From Promethearchaeota archaeon (GTDB lineage: Archaea > Asgardarchaeota > Lokiarchaeia > Sigynarchaeales > SOKP01), in assembly GCA_004524515.1 (NCBI GenBank), contig SDNV01000108.1, positions 1 through 9,014 of the forward strand: DNA of 9,014 bases, written 5' to 3'. Numbering within the stretch: position 1 is the first letter of the stretch; every line of letters starts with the position of its first letter. Below the pieces are notes generated by a model. That model searched no databases, was not told where the DNA came from, and saw only the letters and a program-made list of their open reading frames with translations. This document shows, piece by piece, positions 6,117 through 9,014 of the stretch. The translations under genes and the position numbers were made by a program.

Positions 6117-6857
6117 GTGATGTATATATCCGATGAGCAAGAAGAGGATAAAATCAAACCCATTTACGTTCAAGTTTCAAAAACTATAAGAGCTGTTATA
6201 GACAAATATAAAAAAGAAGAGAGTAGAACTATATCAGGAATTATTGAAGAAGCTATTGATCTATATGACAAATTCTATTCAATGTCTCCTGATGCATTTG
6301 CTATTTTGGATAAGTATAAAGATCAATATGAGGATCAATCAAAATTAATTGAGGAGGCACTTAGACTTTATGATAAGCAAAAAAATCCAGAAATGGCTGA
6401 TGTTTTAGATTTATGGATAAGGGCTAGAGAGGAAAGAGATATGATGTTAATAGGAAAAACTACCTTTAAACAATTAATCTCAGCCGCAGAAGAGCCAAGG
6501 GATAGTTTAAAAAAGCCTCAAAGAAAGAATAATGCTATTGATGTGATTTTATGGTATACTAGAAAACCCATCACTCGTCTCACATTAAAGGAAATAATAT
6601 TAGCTATTCAGAAAATGTGGACAATCTCCAACTATTTTATTCGTATTGATGTGGAACAACCTAATGAAGATACATATTACATGACTTTCATTCATGCTCA
6701 AGATGAACGCTATAGCCGATACTGGTTAGGATATTTTGAAGTTTTATTTAATTATTTGAATGAATCGAAAGATGTACCGTTTAAGTGTGGTTTCGAGGGT
6801 CAAGCTTTTGGACAAACTCTTTCAGTCACAGTTAGAGAATTTTATGAAAAAAGCTAA
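6117..6857 (+). CDS. Ribbon-helix-helix (CopG/Arc-like) protein with duplicated motif and an unknown C-terminal domain
   Basis: Residues 16-23 (IYVQVSKT) form the DNA-contacting strand, 24-34 the first helix and 39-52 the second helix (SGIIEEAIDLYDKF) of a ribbon-helix-helix domain. Residues 58-87 repeat the two helices (AILDKYK...SKLIEEALRLYDK) but lack an evident strand, so this is a degenerate second copy. A polar linker (~88-138) leads to a C-terminal domain (~139-246) with mixed helix and strand, rich in Tyr/Phe, ending LSVTVREFYEKS; I do not recognise it. It may be a ligand-sensing or oligomerising domain. Likely a DNA-binding regulator, possibly of itself and of the divergent NfeD-SPFH operon through the palindrome at 5951-5969. 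The start may be GTG 6117 or, one codon later, ATG 6120; neither has a properly spaced Shine-Dalgarno site (AAGG directly abuts). Confidence 0.75.
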   Translation: MMYISDEQEEDKIKPIYVQVSKTIRAVIDKYKKEESRTISGIIEEAIDLYDKFYSMSPDAFAILDKYKDQYEDQSKLIEEALRLYDKQKNPEMADVLDLWIRAREERDMMLIGKTTFKQLISAAEEPRDSLKKPQRKNNAIDVILWYTRKPITRLTLKEIILAIQKMWTISNYFIRIDVEQPNEDTYYMTFIHAQDERYSRYWLGYFEVLFNYLNESKDVPFKCGFEGQAFGQTLSVTVREFYEKS

Positions 6858-6932
6858 GTTCTAAATTTGGTTCTTTAACCTTTCAAATTAATTTTCAAAT
6901 AATGGATACAATTTAATAGAAAGTCATCGTAA

Positions 6933-6940
6933 TTTATATC
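6933..6940 (+). promoter_or_regulatory. TATA box (TTTATATC) for the 7-helix membrane protein gene
   Basis: TTTATATC followed by an A-rich tract. A transcript start near 6960 would give a ~20-base leader that just contains the GGTGA at 6971-6975 and points to translation from about 6982, not from the GTG at 7036. The 124-base gap after the ribbon-helix-helix gene shows no clear terminator. Confidence 0.45.
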
Positions 6941-6981
6941 TAAAAAGAAATTTAAAATAAAAACTTAAAAGGTGAGAAAAA

Positions 6982-7692
6982 ATAGCTTTATCTTATATAG
7001 GGTGGTTAAATGGTGCTACTGCGACCGGTGTTTTTGTGTTTTCTTGTTTAGTTGGATTGTTTTTTATCTATCGAGCACGAAAATTGGATGCAGATCTTCT
7101 TCTTTATCTTGGCTTTACTTATTTTTTTGCAGGGCTCATATATTTTGGAGATTTCTTGGATTTCATAACAATTCTAATAACAGGAACAAATGTAGATAAT
7201 AGTACTGGGTTTATAGGTATCATAAATTGGATGTGGTTTCCAGGAGTTATTCTTTTTGCGATGTATTTAGGCGCGGAACTTATGGTGCCCAACCAAAAAA
7301 AAGTAGTTCTTGCTATATATATCGTGTTAGGAATCATTTTCGAATTAGTGTTGTTTTTAGATCCCGCAGGATCTATCACATATACAAATCCTATGGTGCC
7401 CGGGGAAGATTTAATTAACGATAACATGGTGGAAGATTCATTTATGTTTTATTTGACCTTATTCTTTTTACTCTCGATAATACTGTTTCTGGGATTTGGA
7501 TTTTTAATTCGAGCGATTCAAACTAAAGGGGATATTCGGAAAAATTTCTTATATCTATCTATAGGAGCTTTTGTTTATACGATAGGAGGTATTTTAGATG
7601 GTCTATTCTCTCCCGGTATAATTTTAATTTTAATACGGTCCGCGATGATTGGCAGCTCAGCTTTGTTTTATTTAGGTTTGAGAGGTACTTAG
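6982..7692 (+). CDS. Seven-helix membrane protein of unknown family, probable ATA start
   Basis: Hydrophobic helices at about 5-30, 38-66, 78-100, 107-128, 154-178, 187-208 and 212-233 (236 residues from 6982). The first conventional start in this frame is GTG at 7036, but that would cut the first helix and has no ribosome site. Upstream, the frame stays open to a TGA at 6973-6975 and encodes IALSYIGWLNGATATGVF, which completes helix 1 and reads as genuine protein. GGTGA at 6971-6975 is 6 bases before ATA at 6982, in line with the other genes here. So translation probably begins at ATA, or an original ATG was changed or misread. I do not recognise the family. It is rhodopsin-sized but has no lysine in the last helix. 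The short RARK and IQTKGDIRK loops suggest cytoplasmic sides. No clear link to the neighbours. Confidence 0.75.
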   Translation: MALSYIGWLNGATATGVFVFSCLVGLFFIYRARKLDADLLLYLGFTYFFAGLIYFGDFLDFITILITGTNVDNSTGFIGIINWMWFPGVILFAMYLGAELMVPNQKKVVLAIYIVLGIIFELVLFLDPAGSITYTNPMVPGEDLINDNMVEDSFMFYLTLFFLLSIILFLGFGFLIRAIQTKGDIRKNFLYLSIGAFVYTIGGILDGLFSPGIILILIRSAMIGSSALFYLGLRGT

Positions 7693-7710
7693 AGGTATTT
7701 TAAAAAATTT

Positions 7711-7735
7711 ATTTTTATCTCTTTTTTTTCCTTTT
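7711..7735 (+). terminator. Poly-T terminator after the 7-helix protein gene
   Basis: Runs of five, eight and four Ts interrupted by single C or A residues begin about 20 bases after the stop. This is a typical archaeal intrinsic terminator and separates this gene from the next one. Confidence 0.55.
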
Positions 7736-7770
7736 ATTATTTAGACCAATAAATTTAAAATTCGAATTAA

Positions 7771-7778
7771 TTTATAAG
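7771..7778 (+). promoter_or_regulatory. TATA box (TTTATAAG) for the mutarotase-like gene
   Basis: TTTATAAG lies about 28 bases before the region where the leader should begin, with the ATG at 7806. The predicted transcript has a leader of ten bases or fewer, consistent with the missing Shine-Dalgarno site. Confidence 0.45.
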
Positions 7779-7805
7779 ATTTAAAAAGAGAGATGTAGTT
7801 TAATC

Positions 7806-8870
7806 ATGAATTATTATACAAAACAAAATTTACTGGACGCAATAGGAGATAGCTCGGACTTAATAGAATTAAATTTTGAAAATGCGTCAATCGTTATATC
7901 CGAATATGGAGGTCGTCCCTTAGGAGTCTTTCCTACATCCAATTGTCTTAATTTATTATGGGTTGCATCAGATATTAGACAAGCTATTGAAAATAGAGAA
8001 TGGGCTATCGGAGGAGATCGATATTGGATTAGTCCAGAAAGAGATTATTTTTATAAAGATCCTAATAATTGGGATGGCTGGTTTTGTCCAGAGGGGCTTG
8101 ATCCTGCTCACTATAAAATCCAAACTAAATCTGATAATGCATGCATCGTCTCAAGTGAGATTTCAATAAAAAATCAATCCACCAAGGAGAAATTTGAGGG
8201 AAATATTACCCGAAAATTTTCATTGATTAAAGAACCTTTTTCAACGGGGGTGGATTATTGCGGATTGGAATTTATAGAAGATTGCTCTTTGAATAGCCCA
8301 AATTTGAAACTGAATGGTTGGACTTTAGCTACAATAATTAGTGGAGGTCCAAAAAATCCCGGAACTGTTTTAATTCCCACTAAACCAAATCCGAAACCAT
8401 TATCCTACTTTCGAATCATCCCTCAAAATCGAATTAAAATTGGAGAGAATTATGTAGGCTTTAAGATCGATGTAAATGATATATATAAATTAGCAATTCG
8501 TCCTGAAGATATTGATTATAACCGAGCAGCGAAAATTGGTTATATGTTAAAAATACCTGATTCTCAAGATTATGGTTTCTTAGTTAAGTTAACCGATGAT
8601 ATTCCCAAATCTCAAGCAGATTGTTTTGATGTTTCGAGAGATCACCCTGACTCAGAAATAGGGGTTATCCAATCTTACAATTCCGAATCGCCAAAAAAGC
8701 CATTACTGAATTTTGGTGAGATTGAATTACAGCTGAATCTCTTTGAAACCGAAAATAAAATATCTCATGGAAACGCTACACATTCACTCTTTGCTTATAT
8801 AGGTTCTAAGGAAGAAATTCTTAATGTTATTCAAAAATATCTTGGAATATCTAATCCTAAAATGTTCTAA
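7806..8870 (+). CDS. Galactose-mutarotase-fold protein resembling DUF6786
   Basis: 354 residues, no signal peptide or membrane helix, so cytoplasmic. Visible landmarks are YGGRPLG (34-40), NLLW (49-52), GGDRYWISPERDYFY (69-83), RKFSL (136-140), FGEIELQL (303-310) and H321/H326 before LFAYIGSKEEI (328-338). The GGR...GGDR-W-PE pattern followed by a late E and a GxxxH-LFAY end fits my memory of the DUF6786 group of the galactose mutarotase-like beta-sandwich superfamily, whose members act on or bind sugars. The substrate is unknown. It has its own promoter and stands alone between a terminator and a convergent gene, so nothing nearby indicates the pathway. The family call is from motif memory and not from a search; the fold is likelier than the exact family. 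Confidence 0.7.
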   Translation: MNYYTKQNLLDAIGDSSDLIELNFENASIVISEYGGRPLGVFPTSNCLNLLWVASDIRQAIENREWAIGGDRYWISPERDYFYKDPNNWDGWFCPEGLDPAHYKIQTKSDNACIVSSEISIKNQSTKEKFEGNITRKFSLIKEPFSTGVDYCGLEFIEDCSLNSPNLKLNGWTLATIISGGPKNPGTVLIPTKPNPKPLSYFRIIPQNRIKIGENYVGFKIDVNDIYKLAIRPEDIDYNRAAKIGYMLKIPDSQDYGFLVKLTDDIPKSQADCFDVSRDHPDSEIGVIQSYNSESPKKPLLNFGEIELQLNLFETENKISHGNATHSLFAYIGSKEEILNVIQKYLGISNPKMF

Positions 8871-8886
8871 CTAACAAAGGTAAATT

Positions 8887-8911
8887 TAAAAAATATAAAG
8901 AAGAGAAAAAA
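8887..8911 (-). terminator. Possible poly-T terminator of the right-edge gene
   Basis: Two A tracts of six on the plus strand give T tracts on the minus strand, 17-43 bases past the stop of the partial minus-strand gene. The convergent mutarotase-like gene ends at 8870, so both genes end within this short spacer. No comparable T tract serves the plus-strand gene. Confidence 0.35.
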
Positions 8912-8927
8912 TTGATAAATTGATATT

Positions 8928-9014
8928 TTATTTCTGATACACATCTTCGAGCAACTCTAAATGTCTAACATTTATTTCTTTTTTTAACGGTGCAGTTCGA
9001 ATATTCTCAAGAAT
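8928..9014 (-). CDS. C-terminal end of an unidentified minus-strand gene (enters from the right edge)
   Basis: The last 28 codons before a TAA at 8930-8928. The other two minus frames are blocked by stops near the edge. The peptide is polar with a helical look (NIRTAPLKKE, then HLELLEDVYQK) and ordinary codon use for this window. Too short to assign a family. It is convergent with the mutarotase-like gene. Confidence 0.5.
   Translation of the reverse strand: MLENIRTAPLKKEINVRHLELLEDVYQK

Noticed and set aside
6117..6857. NikR-type nickel regulator controlling the His-rich NfeD protein
   Set aside because: The C-terminal domain has only one His (193) and one Cys (224) and no NikR metal motif.
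6972..7199. GTG-started 75-codon frame that uses the GGTGA region
   Set aside because: It overlaps the 7-helix protein in another frame, is rich in Cys and aromatic residues, and has no plausible protein character.
7119..7427. Minus-strand 102-codon frame
   Set aside because: Antisense to the 7-helix membrane protein, without promoter or ribosome site.
6982..7692. Microbial rhodopsin
   Set aside because: Size and helix count fit, but helix 7 has no lysine for retinal attachment.

Overview
The window is very AT-rich, with short intergenic regions full of A/T tracts. It looks archaeal: TTTATATA-type TATA boxes lie 25-30 bases before likely transcript starts, several genes have little or no leader, poly-T tracts act as terminators, and Shine-Dalgarno sites read GGAGG or GGTGA. 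The gene set (a flotillin-like SPFH protein with an NfeD partner, a Cab-type beta-carbonic anhydrase, a ribbon-helix-helix protein, and membrane proteins with a Sec signal plus one C-terminal helix) fits an Asgard (Lokiarchaeia-like) genome. That lineage call is an inference, because no marker gene is present.

Left part (1-3266, minus strand): a compact operon read right to left. It encodes a roughly 7-helix membrane protein with a glycine/serine linker and a lysine-rich tail, then a Cab-type carbonic anhydrase with an unexplained ~135-residue C-terminal extension (TTG start overlapping the upstream stop), then a secreted or membrane-anchored protein with a GTG start that runs off the left edge. 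The spacing suggests one transcript and perhaps one membrane complex handling CO2/bicarbonate. The latter is a hypothesis.

Middle part (3424-5826, minus strand): a second operon. It encodes an NfeD-like membrane protein carrying 21 histidines in an acidic-His-x tandem repeat, then after 4 bases a 70-residue tail-anchored protein, then an SPFH/flotillin-like protein. A poly-T terminator separates it from the left operon. SPFH plus NfeD is a known pair for membrane microdomain scaffolds. The His repeat and the small tail-anchored protein are the unusual parts.

Right part (5827-9014): a divergent control region holds a near-perfect inverted repeat between two TATA boxes. Rightwards follow a protein with a ribbon-helix-helix motif and a degenerate second copy, a 7-helix membrane protein whose best start appears to be a non-canonical ATA codon, and a galactose-mutarotase-like protein resembling DUF6786. 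The C-terminal 28 codons of a convergent minus-strand gene enter from the right edge.

The best candidates for something new are the His-collar NfeD/tail-anchored/SPFH operon, the carbonic anhydrase membrane operon, the ATA start, and the shared operator beside the ribbon-helix-helix gene.
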